64,000 bases of DNA from Chloroflexota bacterium (GTDB lineage: Bacteria; Chloroflexota; UBA11872), in contig JAPOVQ010000017.1 of the NCBI GenBank assembly GCA_026708035.1, positions 140,289-204,288 of the forward strand, written 5' to 3'. The translations under genes were made by a program, and so were the position numbers. Positions 10,322-19,740 of this stretch are shown in pieces; the stretch's first letter is position 1; every line of letters starts with the position of its first letter. The notes under the pieces were generated by a model. The model was not told the DNA's origin. It made no database searches and saw only the letters and a list, made by a program, of their open reading frames with translations.

Positions 10322-10574
10322 CGGCGCGCGGCGTGGAGTGGCGCATGCCTCCCGAAAGTAACCGACGGGGCCACGGGGTGATTGGTGCGCGCGTCACGCC
10401 GATCGATAGGCCGTTTAGCAGGTGGTGGCGAGGCTCAGGGCGTATAGCGCCAGCGTGGTGGCTTATGTAGTATTCGCTACGAAACGGCACGCACGCTCGG
10501 CTTGGCCGAAAGGTGGCATGCTGCTTCGAGGTCGCCGCCGCTGACATCACAGCCAAACCTGGAGGCAAGCGCCA

Positions 10575-11468
10575 ATGTTGAGTCCCGCTGCCCGAATCAT
10601 CGTTCCCTCCGGTTGGCGGCCGCGGATGCGCCGGCGCATGGCCCAGGGCGGCCTGTCGCTGCTGATCATCGGCTGTTTGGCGGTTGCCGTGTTCGCCTGC
10701 GGCGAATCCGAGTCGGAGGAGCCGCCTACCCCGGAGGCCGCACCCGCCCAAGCGGCTGCAGCTACCGCCGCCCCTGAACCGACCGCAGCGCCCACCCCAA
10801 CTCCTGCTCCGACCCCAACCCCAACGCCGACCCCCGCCCCGACGCCGACGCCTACGCCGACGCCGCTAACCGAGGCTGACGTCCTCCAGCGCGCCGGCGC
10901 CGTAATGAGCGCCGCCAAGACGTTTGATTTCTCGCTGACGCATGAGGTGGGCACCAGTGAGTTCCTGCCCGGCCTGGCGGTCGAGGAGGTGAAGGGCCAA
11001 CTCGAGATACCCGACAAGCTGAGCGTGGAATTCTCCGGCCTGTTTGGCGATATCCCAATCCAGGTCGAGCTCATCAAGGTCGGCGACCTGCACTACATCA
11101 CCAACCCGCTCACGGGAGTGTGGGAAGAGGTCCCGGCGGCGAACTCTCCCGTCGGCTTCTTCAGACCCGAGGAGGGGATAGCCGAGATCATGTCGTCGAT
11201 CGCGGCGACCTTCGACGGTCCGGAGGGCGATGTCTTCAGTCTCTCGGGGACGCTGCCCGCCAGCGCCTTCGCGGCGCTGATCGGGGACACCCTGGAGGAC
11301 GCCGTCGTTGACGTGAACATCGAGATTGACGCGGACAGCTTCCATTTGACCAAGATCCGGTTCGCCGGTCAGGTCAGCCCGCTCGACGACCCCAGCGTCG
11401 TGCGGATTGTCGAACTGTCCCGGTTCGACGAGTCCGTCTCGATCGAGGCCCCCGACACCGGTTCCTAA
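10575..11468 (+). CDS. Secreted lipoprotein, LppX/LprAFG-like
   Basis: Signal peptide with a hydrophobic core (LLIIGCLAVAV) and a lipobox-like VFAC cleavage site, so it should be lipid-anchored outside the membrane. An Ala/Pro-rich segment and a TPTPAPTP-type linker (about residues 55-97) act as a flexible stalk. The C-terminal beta-rich domain resembles LppX/LprG-type lipoproteins, which carry or sense lipids (KGQLEIPDKLSVEF, IQVELIKVGDLHYI). The ATG at 10575 has GGAGG 9 bp upstream. The lipid-carrier role is known for actinobacterial relatives and is inferred here. Confidence 0.75.
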   Translation: MLSPAARIIVPSGWRPRMRRRMAQGGLSLLIIGCLAVAVFACGESESEEPPTPEAAPAQAAAATAAPEPTAAPTPTPAPTPTPTPTPAPTPTPTPTPLTEADVLQRAGAVMSAAKTFDFSLTHEVGTSEFLPGLAVEEVKGQLEIPDKLSVEFSGLFGDIPIQVELIKVGDLHYITNPLTGVWEEVPAANSPVGFFRPEEGIAEIMSSIAATFDGPEGDVFSLSGTLPASAFAALIGDTLEDAVVDVNIEIDADSFHLTKIRFAGQVSPLDDPSVVRIVELSRFDESVSIEAPDTGS

Positions 11469-11560
11469 GGAGCCCGTGGTCCACGGAGCACGGCCCCGAG
11501 GGAAGGCCATGAGCGCGGGTCGAGCCGGCATTCGGCCGTGGCCGCCGGCGAGGCCTTAGC

Positions 11561-13078
11561 GTGTTCCGCGTCTCCCCCTATATCGCGCTCATCCCCGTCT
11601 GTCTAGGCGTATTCGTCGCCGCCGACGACCAGACGGTGATGGTCACGGTGCTGCCGGACATCATGTTCGACTTTCGGATTCCGCCGATCGAGCTGGACTA
11701 CGCGTCCTGGACCATCACCGCCTACCTCCTCGGATACGTGGCCGCCATGCCGTTGATCGGCAGCATGTCGGACGCCTTCGGCCACCGCCGCATGTTCGCC
11801 ATCGCCACGGTGTTTTTCATGATCTGCTCGGTGGTGGCCGCCCTTTCGCCCAGCCTGCCTTTCCTGATCGGCATCAGGGTCTTCCAGGCCGTAGGCGCCG
11901 GCGCGATGCTGCCGATCGCGATCGCAGTCGTCGGCGACCTGTTTCCCCGGGGCAGCCGCGGCATCGCGCTGGGTATCGTCGGCGGCTCGGCGGAGGCGGG
12001 CGGCGTCATCGGTCCGCTCTGGGGCGGCCTGGTCGCGCGCTTCCTCGACTGGCCCTGGGTGTTCTGGATGAACCTGCCGCTCGGCGCGCTCGTCCTGATC
12101 GCCCTCTTTCTGCTGCTTGGCCCGAGCCCGAGGTTCAAGTCCTCGTTGGACTACGTCGGCGGGTTTTTCATCGCCGTCGCCCTGGCGTCCCTGACGCTCG
12201 CGCTCTCTCGCATCGATCGGCTGGACCTGGGGATGCTCGGGCTCCTGGCGCTCACAGCCGTGGCCCTGATCGCCTTCATCTACCGCCAGCGGACGGCAGC
12301 GGTGACGCTGCTTCCCAACTCGATGTTCCGCAGCCGCACGGTCGTGATGGCCAACGTCGCCCATTTGATGGTCGGCGTGTCGCTAATCATTGGCATGGTC
12401 ACCATTCCCATCATGACCACCTATCTGATCGGCCACTCGCCGCTCGAAGGCGGACTCCGGCTCATGCGCATGACCGTGGCGATGCCGGTCGGGGCCGTGA
12501 TCGGCGGACTCGCCTGCCAACGCATCGACTACCGCATCCCGAGCGTGATCGGCCTGATCCTGGTGGCAATCGGCTACGCCTTCATGACCACCTGGGACCT
12601 GAGCGTGGCCGACCCCCAGCTCACGATCCATCTGGCGCTCGCCGGACTGGGTTTCGGCTTCCTCATTGCTCCCATAGCCCTGGGCGCCACCGAGCCCGTC
12701 GGCCACGGCGACCGCGGCTCCGCCGCCGCCGCGGTAACGTCGATGCGGCTGGTGGGCATGACGCTCGGCCTGGCGGCGATCACGGCCTGGGGGTCCCAGC
12801 GGTTTTCGCTGCTGGTGGCCGGCATCCCCATGCCCGTGCCGCAGGAAGGCGAGGCGATCGAAGTCTCGCGCCAACGGGTTGCCGAGTTCCAAGAGACCCT
12901 CACCAACATCGGCATGGACGTGTTCGTCACGTTCTTCGCCGTCGCGGCCGTCGTCGCCGCCCTGGGCATCCTCCCCGCCATCTTCATGACCTGGAACCGC
13001 GCCCGCAGCCGCGAGATGGAGGATGCGGGCGCAGGCACCCCGGAGCCGGAGGCCCCGCGCCACCCCCAGACCGCGTGA
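11561..13078 (+). CDS. MFS exporter, DHA2 (EmrB/QacA) family
   Basis: Polytopic transporter with about 14 predicted helices, the DHA2 topology. The motif A region reads GSMSDAFGHRRMF, and the motif C-like region is GGSAEAGGVIGPLWGG. These proteins use the proton gradient to export drugs or metabolites. The hydrophilic loop between the last two helices and the short Pro/Glu-rich tail are typical. It starts with GTG. No adjacent regulator or periplasmic adaptor is seen, so the substrate is unknown. Confidence 0.85.
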   Translation: MFRVSPYIALIPVCLGVFVAADDQTVMVTVLPDIMFDFRIPPIELDYASWTITAYLLGYVAAMPLIGSMSDAFGHRRMFAIATVFFMICSVVAALSPSLPFLIGIRVFQAVGAGAMLPIAIAVVGDLFPRGSRGIALGIVGGSAEAGGVIGPLWGGLVARFLDWPWVFWMNLPLGALVLIALFLLLGPSPRFKSSLDYVGGFFIAVALASLTLALSRIDRLDLGMLGLLALTAVALIAFIYRQRTAAVTLLPNSMFRSRTVVMANVAHLMVGVSLIIGMVTIPIMTTYLIGHSPLEGGLRLMRMTVAMPVGAVIGGLACQRIDYRIPSVIGLILVAIGYAFMTTWDLSVADPQLTIHLALAGLGFGFLIAPIALGATEPVGHGDRGSAAAAVTSMRLVGMTLGLAAITAWGSQRFSLLVAGIPMPVPQEGEAIEVSRQRVAEFQETLTNIGMDVFVTFFAVAAVVAALGILPAIFMTWNRARSREMEDAGAGTPEPEAPRHPQTA

Positions 13079-13154
13079 CCGGCACCGTCTGAGGGGAGTC
13101 CGGCCTGTGCCGTACGCTGGCGGGCCAGACGAACAGTTGGTGTACGTGAGGCTC

Positions 13155-14384
13155 ATGGCGGCTGGGTGGCGCTTGGGATTGCTGGCAGTGGCTGGGTTGG
13201 CTGTCGCCGGCGGCGTGGCTCTGGCGGGGCGCGGGCAGCGAACCACGCTGGTCAATTGGTCGCTCACGCGGCGCATGGCGCTGCGGCTGGCGGACGCCCA
13301 GGGTGAGCCGGCGTCGGCCCCCGAGCTCACCGCCGCCTACACGGACCTCGTCGCCCGCAGCTATGCCGCCGTAAGCGACTACACCCAGGCGCCGATGCCG
13401 CCAACGATGGATTCCGTGCAGGTGCTGCGGCGCGGGGATTGGATCGGCGCCAACTTGGACAACTTCAGGCGCATCCTGCGACCGGTCATCGAGGCCTACG
13501 ACCACGCCCAGGCCGGCGGCGGCGTGGGCTCACGAGTGCTGGGCGTGACCACGCAGGCCGGCGTCTCCACGCAACTGGGGGTGCTCCTGGGGTTCCTGGG
13601 CCGTCGAGTCTTGGGCCAATACGACATTCCGCTGCTCGACCCCGAGCCCGGCCCCGCCGCGATCTACTTCGTGGACGCCAACTTGCGAGCCGTGGCCGCC
13701 CGCGCGGGCGTACCGGTCGACGACCTGCGGCTGTGGGTCACGCTGCATGAGGTCACGCACGCCTTTCAGTTTCATGCCGGGAATCCGCCCTGGCTGCACG
13801 GATACATGTCCGGCCTGCTCGAGGACTACCTGGAAGAAGCCGTGGTGACGCTGGGGCAGCACGGTGAGCTGCGGGCGCGGCTCAGTGCGGCGGTTCAAGA
13901 ATTCCAGCGCGGCGGGCTGCGCCAATCCGGCTGGCTGCGCCTGGCGCTGTCGCCGCGGCAGGTGCGCACCATCGAGCAGATTCAGGCCCTGATGACCGTC
14001 GTCGAGGGCTACAGCAACCACGTGATGCACGCCACCGGCGCCCGCCTCATACCGGGCTATACCCACCTGGCCCGGCGCATGAAGGCCCGCGAACGCTCGC
14101 AGGCCACCTGGGTGCGGCTGCTCACGCGGGCGCTCGGGCTCGACATGAAGCTGGAGCAATACCGCATCGGCGAGGCGTTCGTGGACGCGGTGGTGAGGCA
14201 GCGAGGCATGGCCTTTGTCAACCGGCTGTGGGAAGGTCCGGAGCACCTGCCGACGCTGGCCGAGACGCAGGACCCCGCCGCCTGGATGGCCCGCGTGGAG
14301 CCGGAGGGCCCGGCGGACGCGGCCAGCGCAAGCGACCCTCACCCTAACCCTCTCCCATCCCAGGGAGAGGGAACCGGACCGTGA
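13155..14384 (+). CDS. Zincin-like metalloprotease (zincin_2, F420-associated family)
   Basis: Zinc-dependent hydrolase of the actinobacterial/chloroflexal DUF2342-type family. The active-site helix TLHEVTHAFQF gives HExxH at residues 198-202. A second conserved segment, VEGYSNHVMHATG, probably supplies the further ligand. An N-terminal hydrophobic stretch (LGLLAVAGLAVAGGVAL) suggests a membrane anchor or signal sequence. The ATG at 13155 directly before this stretch is preferred; a GTG at 13146 is possible. The last 16 or so residues (DPHPNPLPSQGEGTGP) and the stop are encoded by an interspersed repeat, so the original C-terminus has been replaced or extended. Confidence 0.75.
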   Translation: MAAGWRLGLLAVAGLAVAGGVALAGRGQRTTLVNWSLTRRMALRLADAQGEPASAPELTAAYTDLVARSYAAVSDYTQAPMPPTMDSVQVLRRGDWIGANLDNFRRILRPVIEAYDHAQAGGGVGSRVLGVTTQAGVSTQLGVLLGFLGRRVLGQYDIPLLDPEPGPAAIYFVDANLRAVAARAGVPVDDLRLWVTLHEVTHAFQFHAGNPPWLHGYMSGLLEDYLEEAVVTLGQHGELRARLSAAVQEFQRGGLRQSGWLRLALSPRQVRTIEQIQALMTVVEGYSNHVMHATGARLIPGYTHLARRMKARERSQATWVRLLTRALGLDMKLEQYRIGEAFVDAVVRQRGMAFVNRLWEGPEHLPTLAETQDPAAWMARVEPEGPADAASASDPHPNPLPSQGEGTGP

Positions 14385-14497
14385 TCGGGATCCGGCACAG
14401 GCGCTGACGCTGCTCGCAGGACCGCTACCCACCAGTCAGGTCCGCGGTTGCGTCCGGTCCCTTCTCCCCTGGTGAGAGAAGGCTAGGATGAGGGGAT
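14334..14497. repeat. Two CCCTCTCCC-type repeats, one reaching into a gene
   Basis: The first copy (14334-14380) reads ACCCTCACCCTAACCCTCTC then CAGGGAGAGGG and lies inside the 3' end of the metalloprotease gene. The second (14457-14497) has the core CTTCTCCCCTGGTGAGAGAAG followed by the conserved ...TAGGATGAGGGGA end, in opposite orientation. Same family as 9430-9467 and 52085-52123. Between 14385 and 14633 no gene is seen. Confidence 0.75.
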
Positions 14498-14633
14498 TCC
14501 CCCCGCGCACCTTTGGCGCACGGCGTTCCGGCCTGTAGACTTCCCGCACCCGGTCAATCAACAATCCCGGGTCGGCCCATCTGGCAGAATCAGTCACGCA
14601 GCAGGGGCCGCGGCGCGCCTGGAGGCTTGTGCA

Positions 14634-16418
14634 ATGGCAGTCACGCATTCGACCGACACGCCTGGGCGCGTCATTCCCATCAGCGACGAAGAGTTCGAGG
14701 ACTTCGACACCGAGGCCACGGCCTTCCTGCGCGGTGAGCGCGATCCGGACCTGTTCACCGGCTTTCGGTTGAAGCAGGGGGTCTACGGGCAGCGCCAGGC
14801 CGACGTGCAGATGATCCGGGTCAAGCTGCCGTTCGGCGGCGTTTCCGCCGATCAGCTCGACGCCTTCGCCGAAGTGGCCGAGCGGTTCGCCCCGCTCAAA
14901 AAGGGCCACATCACCACACGCGAGAACGTGCAGTATCACCACGTGCCCCTGCCGCTGGCGGCCATGGCGATCCGCGTGCTGGGCGACGCCGGCCTGTCAT
15001 CCCGCGAGGCTTGCGGCAACACCGTGCGCAACGTCACCGGCGACCCGTGGGGCGGCATCTGCAACGACGAGGTCTACGACGCCACGCCCTACGCCGGGGC
15101 CTTCGTGCGCTACTTCGTGCGCCACCCGCTCACCCAGCTTCTGCCGCGAAAGTTCAAGGTGGCGTTCACCGGCTCCGAGACCGACCGCGTCGTCACCGAC
15201 ATCCACGACCTGGGCTTCATCTCGCAGGTTCGGCACGAAAACGGCAAAGAAGTCCGCGGTTTCCGCATGGTCACCGGCGGTGGACTCTCCATCATGGCCA
15301 AGCGCGCGTTCGTGCTCTACGACTTCGTGCCGCTGACGGAGTACCTCCGCGTCTCCGAGGCCGTGCTGCGCATCTTCGAGCGCTCCGACGACCTGCGCCG
15401 CAACCGCGCCAAGGCCCGCATCAAGTTCCTGGTCCATCGCGTCGGCATCGACGCGTTCCGTGAGATGGTCGAGGAAGAGTTGAAGGGCGACTGGGCCAAG
15501 CGCGACTACCCGCTCGACGGTCTGGTGTACCTGGACGACGAGGCCGCCGAGGCGCCGGCGCTGAATGGCCATGTGCCGACGGTTGCCGAGGCCGACCGCG
15601 ACATGTTCGAGCGGTTCATGCGCTCCAACGTGCAGGCGCAGATTCAAGAGGGCTACGCCGCCGTCGAGGTCAAGGTCACCCGCGGCGACCTCTCGCCGGA
15701 GCAGTTCCGCGGCCTGGCCACCATCCTGCGCACCTACGGCTCCGGGCGCGCGCGCACCACTCCGTGGCAGAACATCGTGCTGCGCTGGATTCCGCAGAAC
15801 CGCGTCTACGACGTGTGGCGCGAGCTCTACGCGATGGACCTGGGCAACCCCGGCGCGCTCGAGATCACCGATGTCGTCAGCTGCCCCGGCACCGACAGCT
15901 GCAAGCTGGGCATCACTTCGTCCATGGGCCTCAATCGCGCCGTGCAGGGCAAGATCGAGGAGATGAACATCCAGGACCCGCTCACGCGGCAGATCCTGGT
16001 CAACATGAGCGGCTGCCCCAACTCCTGCGGCATGCACCACGTGGGCAACATCGGCTTCCATGGAGCGGCCATCAAGAGCGGCGACCGGCAGGTGCCGGCC
16101 TATCACGTCTTCGTCGGCGGCAACCGGCGCGCCGGCGAGCCCATGAAGCTCGGCACGCTGCTGCGCACTCGGCTCCCGGCCAAGCGCGTGCCGGTGGCCG
16201 TCGAGCGGCTGATCCTGGACTACGAAGATAACCGCGAGGAGGACGACGAGCCGTTCAACGATTACGTCGACCGCCTGGGCAAGGTCTATTTCAACGACCT
16301 GCTCAAGGACCTGGCGCTGCCGCCCGAATTCACCGACGAGAACCGGGAGCACTTCGTGGACTGGGACCGCGACCGCCTCTACGTGCTGGAGCGCGGCGAA
16401 GGCGAGTGCGCGGTCTAG
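14634..16418 (+). CDS. sir: Ferredoxin-type sulfite (or nitrite) reductase, siroheme/4Fe-4S
   Basis: Six-electron reductase with two ferredoxin-like/siroheme half-domain repeats. The siroheme-[4Fe-4S] ligands C417, C423, C461 and C465 lie in CPGTDSC and SGCPNSC. The N-terminal half has the matching TTRENVQYHHV segment. The 594-residue length fits the hemoprotein subunit. Sequence alone does not separate sulfite from nitrite as substrate, but the downstream cysH-cysC-sat and siroheme-precursor genes favour sulfite to sulfide in assimilation. The ATG has GGAGG 8 bp upstream, and a strong terminator follows. Confidence 0.85.
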   Translation: MAVTHSTDTPGRVIPISDEEFEDFDTEATAFLRGERDPDLFTGFRLKQGVYGQRQADVQMIRVKLPFGGVSADQLDAFAEVAERFAPLKKGHITTRENVQYHHVPLPLAAMAIRVLGDAGLSSREACGNTVRNVTGDPWGGICNDEVYDATPYAGAFVRYFVRHPLTQLLPRKFKVAFTGSETDRVVTDIHDLGFISQVRHENGKEVRGFRMVTGGGLSIMAKRAFVLYDFVPLTEYLRVSEAVLRIFERSDDLRRNRAKARIKFLVHRVGIDAFREMVEEELKGDWAKRDYPLDGLVYLDDEAAEAPALNGHVPTVAEADRDMFERFMRSNVQAQIQEGYAAVEVKVTRGDLSPEQFRGLATILRTYGSGRARTTPWQNIVLRWIPQNRVYDVWRELYAMDLGNPGALEITDVVSCPGTDSCKLGITSSMGLNRAVQGKIEEMNIQDPLTRQILVNMSGCPNSCGMHHVGNIGFHGAAIKSGDRQVPAYHVFVGGNRRAGEPMKLGTLLRTRLPAKRVPVAVERLILDYEDNREEDDEPFNDYVDRLGKVYFNDLLKDLALPPEFTDENREHFVDWDRDRLYVLERGEGECAV

Positions 16419-16485
16419 TTGGTCGCGCCCGTTCGTGCTCGAGTTGACGTGTGAACCGGCGACACTGATACTTCAAGTTAATACT

Positions 16486-16534
16486 CCCCGCCGTCCACTG
16501 CCTTCGGGCGGTGAACTGGCGGGGTTTTGTTGTT
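16486..16534 (+). terminator. Rho-independent terminator after sir
   Basis: CCCCGCC pairs with GGCGGGG as the outer stem. An inner CACTGCC/GGCGGTG stem with one G-U pair closes a TTCG tetraloop, and the tract TTTTGTTGTT follows. This is the clearest intrinsic terminator in the window. It ends only 8 bp before the NYN start codon. Confidence 0.85.
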
Positions 16535-16542
16535 AGCGAAGT

Positions 16543-17154
16543 ATGGCCGACCGCGTCAAGATCTATATCGACGGGCAGAACGTCTATAACTGCGCCCGCG
16601 TCGCGTTCTTTCCGCACAGGCACGACCGCCACTTTACGGACGGCCAATTCGATCCGATGGCGCTCGGTCGCCTCTTGGCATCACGCGATACGCGCGGCTT
16701 CGCCCGCGACGTGGACGAGGTACGCGTCTACACCGGCCGACCAGATTCGGCGAAGGATCCAAGGACCTACGCAGCGCACATGAAGCAGTGCGCACGCTGG
16801 ACGGCCGACGGCTGCACCGTCATCCACCGACCACTCCGCTACCCGTTTGACCATCCCCGCGTCCCGGCGCAAGAAAAGGGCATTGACGTGCAATTGAGCA
16901 TCGATGTCGTGGCAGGAGCGATTGACCGCGACTACGACATTGCCGTGGTTTTCTCGACAGACACTGATTTGCGACCGGCGATTGAGTTTGTCGCCAACCG
17001 GTTTACTGGTCTTCCGCGCATCGAGCTGGCGGCGTGGAGTAGCCCAACAAGCGTCCGGCGCATTCCGGTGAGCGGAGATCGAGCCGTGTGGTGCCACCAT
17101 CTGGATCACTTCGACTACGAGGAAGTAGCCGATGCGACGGACTACACCAAGTGA
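16543..17154 (+). CDS. NYN domain protein, putative PIN-like ribonuclease
   Basis: NYN (LabA/DUF88-like) fold with the three expected acidic clusters: YIDGQN near the N-terminus, KGIDVQLSIDV in the middle, and FSTDTDL later. These form a metal-dependent RNase site in studied relatives. The ATG at 16543 fits because the domain starts at residue 5. The start lies immediately after the sir terminator, leaving no room for a normal promoter and leader. It lies between sulfite reductase and the sulfate activation genes, with its own codons ending before a good promoter at 17210. Confidence 0.8.
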   Translation: MADRVKIYIDGQNVYNCARVAFFPHRHDRHFTDGQFDPMALGRLLASRDTRGFARDVDEVRVYTGRPDSAKDPRTYAAHMKQCARWTADGCTVIHRPLRYPFDHPRVPAQEKGIDVQLSIDVVAGAIDRDYDIAVVFSTDTDLRPAIEFVANRFTGLPRIELAAWSSPTSVRRIPVSGDRAVWCHHLDHFDYEEVADATDYTK

Positions 17155-17209
17155 ATCGTGAGTCGAGCAACCAGCGCTGCCGGAGCCCGTGGAACGATGC
17201 CGCCAATTC

Positions 17210-17237
17210 TTGATAAAACCGATCAACTTTATATACT
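17210..17237 (+). promoter_or_regulatory. Sigma70-type promoter for the cysH-hemB operon
   Basis: TTGATA (17210-17215), 16 bp, TATACT (17232-17237), in a locally AT-rich patch. Predicted transcription starts near 17244, about 22 bp before the cysH start. It is the best -35/-10 pair found upstream of this nine-gene stretch. Confidence 0.65.
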
Positions 17238-17265
17238 TACTCTCCCTGTCGATTCCGCATGGTGA

Positions 17266-18024
17266 GTGATGGCGCTGGCCGCCCAGGCCGTGGCAGACAT
17301 CGAATTGCCGGATTCCCAACCGACGGTCGATTCGGCTGAGATCGAGGCTGCGGCACAACGCCTCGAGTCGGCGGCGCCCGAGGACATTCTCCGCTGGACC
17401 GTCGAGCGCTTCGGTCCCGACGTGGCGGTCTCGTGCTCGTTCGGCGGGCCGAGCGGCATCGTGCTGGTGGACATGCTGGCCCGGTTGGCGCTGCTCGACC
17501 AGGTCGACGTGTACGTCGTCGATACGGGGCTGCTGTTCCAAGAAACCCACGCGCTGCGCGCCGAGGTCGAGCGCCGCTATGGCTTCACCGCCACGGTGTT
17601 CGCGCCGGCCCTGAACCTGGATGAGCAGGCGGCGGCCTACGGCGACGCGCTCTGGACGCGCGACCCGAACGCCTGCTGCGCCATGCGCCGCGTGGCGCCC
17701 AATCGAGAGGCGCTCAGCCGGCGGGGCGCCTGGGTCGCCGGGCTCCGCCGCGACCAGTCGCCCACCCGCGCAAACACGCCGGTGGTGGCCTGGAACGACC
17801 GTCACGACCTCGTCAAGGTCGCGCCGCTGGCGAACTGGAACGAAGCCATGATCTGGGACTACGTACGCCGCTACGACATTCCCGTCAACGCCCTCCACGC
17901 CCAGGGCTACCCCAGCCTTGGCTGCACCCCGTGCACCACCCCGGCCCGCAATGGCGAAGACCTCCGGGCCGGTCGCTGGCGCGGCTCCGACAAGACCGAG
18001 TGCGGTCTGCACTGGCAAATCTGA
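17266..18024 (+). CDS. cysH: Thioredoxin-dependent APS/PAPS reductase, 4Fe-4S type
   Basis: Reduces activated sulfate to sulfite. ATP-pyrophosphatase-like core with SCSFGG (residues 57-61) and VVDTGLLFQET. The four iron-sulfur cysteines are present as C137-C138 and C220-C223, and the catalytic cysteine is in the C-terminal KTECGLH (C246). The CC...CxxC set is typical of APS reductases, while E. coli-type PAPS reductases lack it. Starts at GTG 17266 or ATG 17269. The adjacent cysC would make PAPS, so the true in vivo substrate needs checking. Confidence 0.88.
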   Translation: MMALAAQAVADIELPDSQPTVDSAEIEAAAQRLESAAPEDILRWTVERFGPDVAVSCSFGGPSGIVLVDMLARLALLDQVDVYVVDTGLLFQETHALRAEVERRYGFTATVFAPALNLDEQAAAYGDALWTRDPNACCAMRRVAPNREALSRRGAWVAGLRRDQSPTRANTPVVAWNDRHDLVKVAPLANWNEAMIWDYVRRYDIPVNALHAQGYPSLGCTPCTTPARNGEDLRAGRWRGSDKTECGLHWQI

Positions 18025-18073
18025 CGACACGCCCGCCACGACCCATCGTCTGCACGAAAGGACCCCGCACCGC

Positions 18074-18649
18074 ATGAATCACGACGGCGTCACCATTTGG
18101 TTCACCGGCCTCTCGGGCGCCGGCAAGACCACCCTGGCCGACCTATTGGCGCCTGAGCTGGAAGCCCGCGGACATCGCGTCGAGAAGCTCGACGGCGACG
18201 TGATCCGCACCCACCTGAGCAAGGGACTGGGGTTCTCCAAGGAGGACCGCGACACCAACATCCGGCGCATCGGCTGGGTGTCGGCCATGGGCACCCGCCT
18301 GGGCGGCACCATGATCGTCTCCGCCATCTCGCCGTACCGCGACCTGCGCCGCGAAGTCCGCGCCATGACAACTGCGTTCTTTGAGGTCTACGTCCAGTGC
18401 CCGCTCGATGAGCTGGTGCGCCGCGATCCCAAGGGGCTCTACAAGAAGGCGCTGGCCGGCGAGATCGCCAACTTCACCGGCGTCTCGGACCCCTACGAGG
18501 AGCCGGAGCAGCCCGAGGTGGTGGTGAACACCGCGGGCGAATCGCCGCAAGCGTCGCTGGAGAAGATTTTGAACGCGCTGGAGAGGCACGGATATCTCGT
18601 CGGAAGCAAGGAGCCGCTGGCGCCGGTGGCTGCTGGGGTTGCCCGATGA
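18074..18649 (+). CDS. cysC: Adenylylsulfate (APS) kinase
   Basis: Phosphorylates APS to PAPS. P-loop GLSGAGKTT lies at residues 12-20, followed by the family motifs [26 protein letters not shown] and AISPYRDLR. The 191-residue length is typical of a stand-alone kinase. The frame is open further upstream, but the ATG at 18074 is preceded by AAAGGA and directly precedes the conserved N-terminus. The stop overlaps the sat start as ATGA. Confidence 0.93.
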   Translation: MNHDGVTIWFTGLSGAGKTTLADLLAPELEARGHRVEKLDGDVIRTHLSKGLGFSKEDRDTNIRRIGWVSAMGTRLGGTMIVSAISPYRDLRREVRAMTTAFFEVYVQCPLDELVRRDPKGLYKKALAGEIANFTGVSDPYEEPEQPEVVVNTAGESPQASLEKILNALERHGYLVGSKEPLAPVAAGVAR

Positions 18650-19731
18650 CCGCCATTGCCGCGCCTTCGGCCCTGCGCCTGGGCGAGCGCCACCTGGGCG
18701 ATGTCGAGATGTTGCGGGTCGGCGGCTACGCCCCGCTGACCGGCTTCATGACCCGCGCCGACTACACGCGCGTGGTCGACGAGATGCGCCTCGCCGACGG
18801 CGCGCCGTGGTCCATGCCGATCACGCTGGCCGTCGACGACGAGACGGCGGAGACCGTGGCCGAAGGCGGCGCCGTGGCGCTGCTCGACCAATCCGACCGT
18901 GTTGTGGGACATCTCGAAGTCCAGGAGAAGTTCGGCTACGACAAGCGGCGCGAGGCCCAAGAGGTCTATCGCACCACCGATGAGGCGCACCCCGGCGTCG
19001 CGGCGCTGTACGCGCAGGGCGACACCCTGCTGGGCGGTCCGGTGCGCCACGCCGTCGAGGGCCCCACGGGTCCGTTCCCCGACTACCGGTTGACGCCCGA
19101 CGAGCTGAAGGCCGAGTTCGAGAATCGAGGCTGGCGCACGGTGGTCGGGTTTCAGACGCGCAATCCGGTCCACCGCGCGCACGAATACATCCAAAAGGCG
19201 GCCCTTGAGACCGTGGACGGGCTGCTGCTCCACCCGCTGGTCGGCGAAACCAAGGGCGACGACGTACCCGCGGACGTGCGCATGCGTTGCTATCACGTGC
19301 TGCTCGAGAAGTACTACCCTCTCGATCGCACCATCCTGGCCGTGTTGCCGGCGGCCATGCGCTATGCGGGTCCGCGCGAGGCGATATTTCACGCGCTCAT
19401 GCGCCGCAACTACGGCTGCACCCACTTCATCGTGGGGCGCGACCACGCCGGCGTCGGCAACTACTACGGCAGCTACGATGCACAGCACATCTTCGCGGAG
19501 TTCGATTCCAACGAGCTTGGCATCACGCCGCTGTTCTTCGAGCACGCCTTCTGGTGCCGCGCGTGCAACGGCATGGCCACCACCAAGACGTGTCCCCACG
19601 AGCCGTCCACGCGCACCTTCCTCAGCGGCACCGCCGTGCGGGACATGCTGCGGGCGAATCAAGCGCTGCCCGTCGAGTTCACCCGCCCCGAGGTGGCGCA
19701 TGAGCTGGTGGCGGCCTACCGGCGCGACTAG
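18646..19731 (+). CDS. sat: Sulfate adenylyltransferase (homodimeric Sat)
   Basis: Makes APS from sulfate and ATP. The ATP-binding motif [11 protein letters not shown] is at residues 170-180 and GRDHAG at 264-269. The zinc site of bacterial Sat enzymes is intact in [18 protein letters not shown]. This is the single-subunit enzyme, not CysDN. At 361 residues it is slightly short at the N-terminus for the family. Translationally coupled to cysC and followed after 9 bp by hemC. Confidence 0.93.
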   Translation: MTAIAAPSALRLGERHLGDVEMLRVGGYAPLTGFMTRADYTRVVDEMRLADGAPWSMPITLAVDDETAETVAEGGAVALLDQSDRVVGHLEVQEKFGYDKRREAQEVYRTTDEAHPGVAALYAQGDTLLGGPVRHAVEGPTGPFPDYRLTPDELKAEFENRGWRTVVGFQTRNPVHRAHEYIQKAALETVDGLLLHPLVGETKGDDVPADVRMRCYHVLLEKYYPLDRTILAVLPAAMRYAGPREAIFHALMRRNYGCTHFIVGRDHAGVGNYYGSYDAQHIFAEFDSNELGITPLFFEHAFWCRACNGMATTKTCPHEPSTRTFLSGTAVRDMLRANQALPVEFTRPEVAHELVAAYRRD

Positions 19732-19740
19732 CGCAGCGCC

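Noticed and set aside
14997..16352. 451-codon open frame opposite the sulfite reductase gene
   Set aside because: Antisense to a gene with intact Cys motifs; the open frame follows from GC-rich third positions.
16441..16485. Possible promoter TTGACG ... TAATAC before the NYN gene
   Set aside because: The spacing of 29 bp is far too long for a sigma70 promoter.
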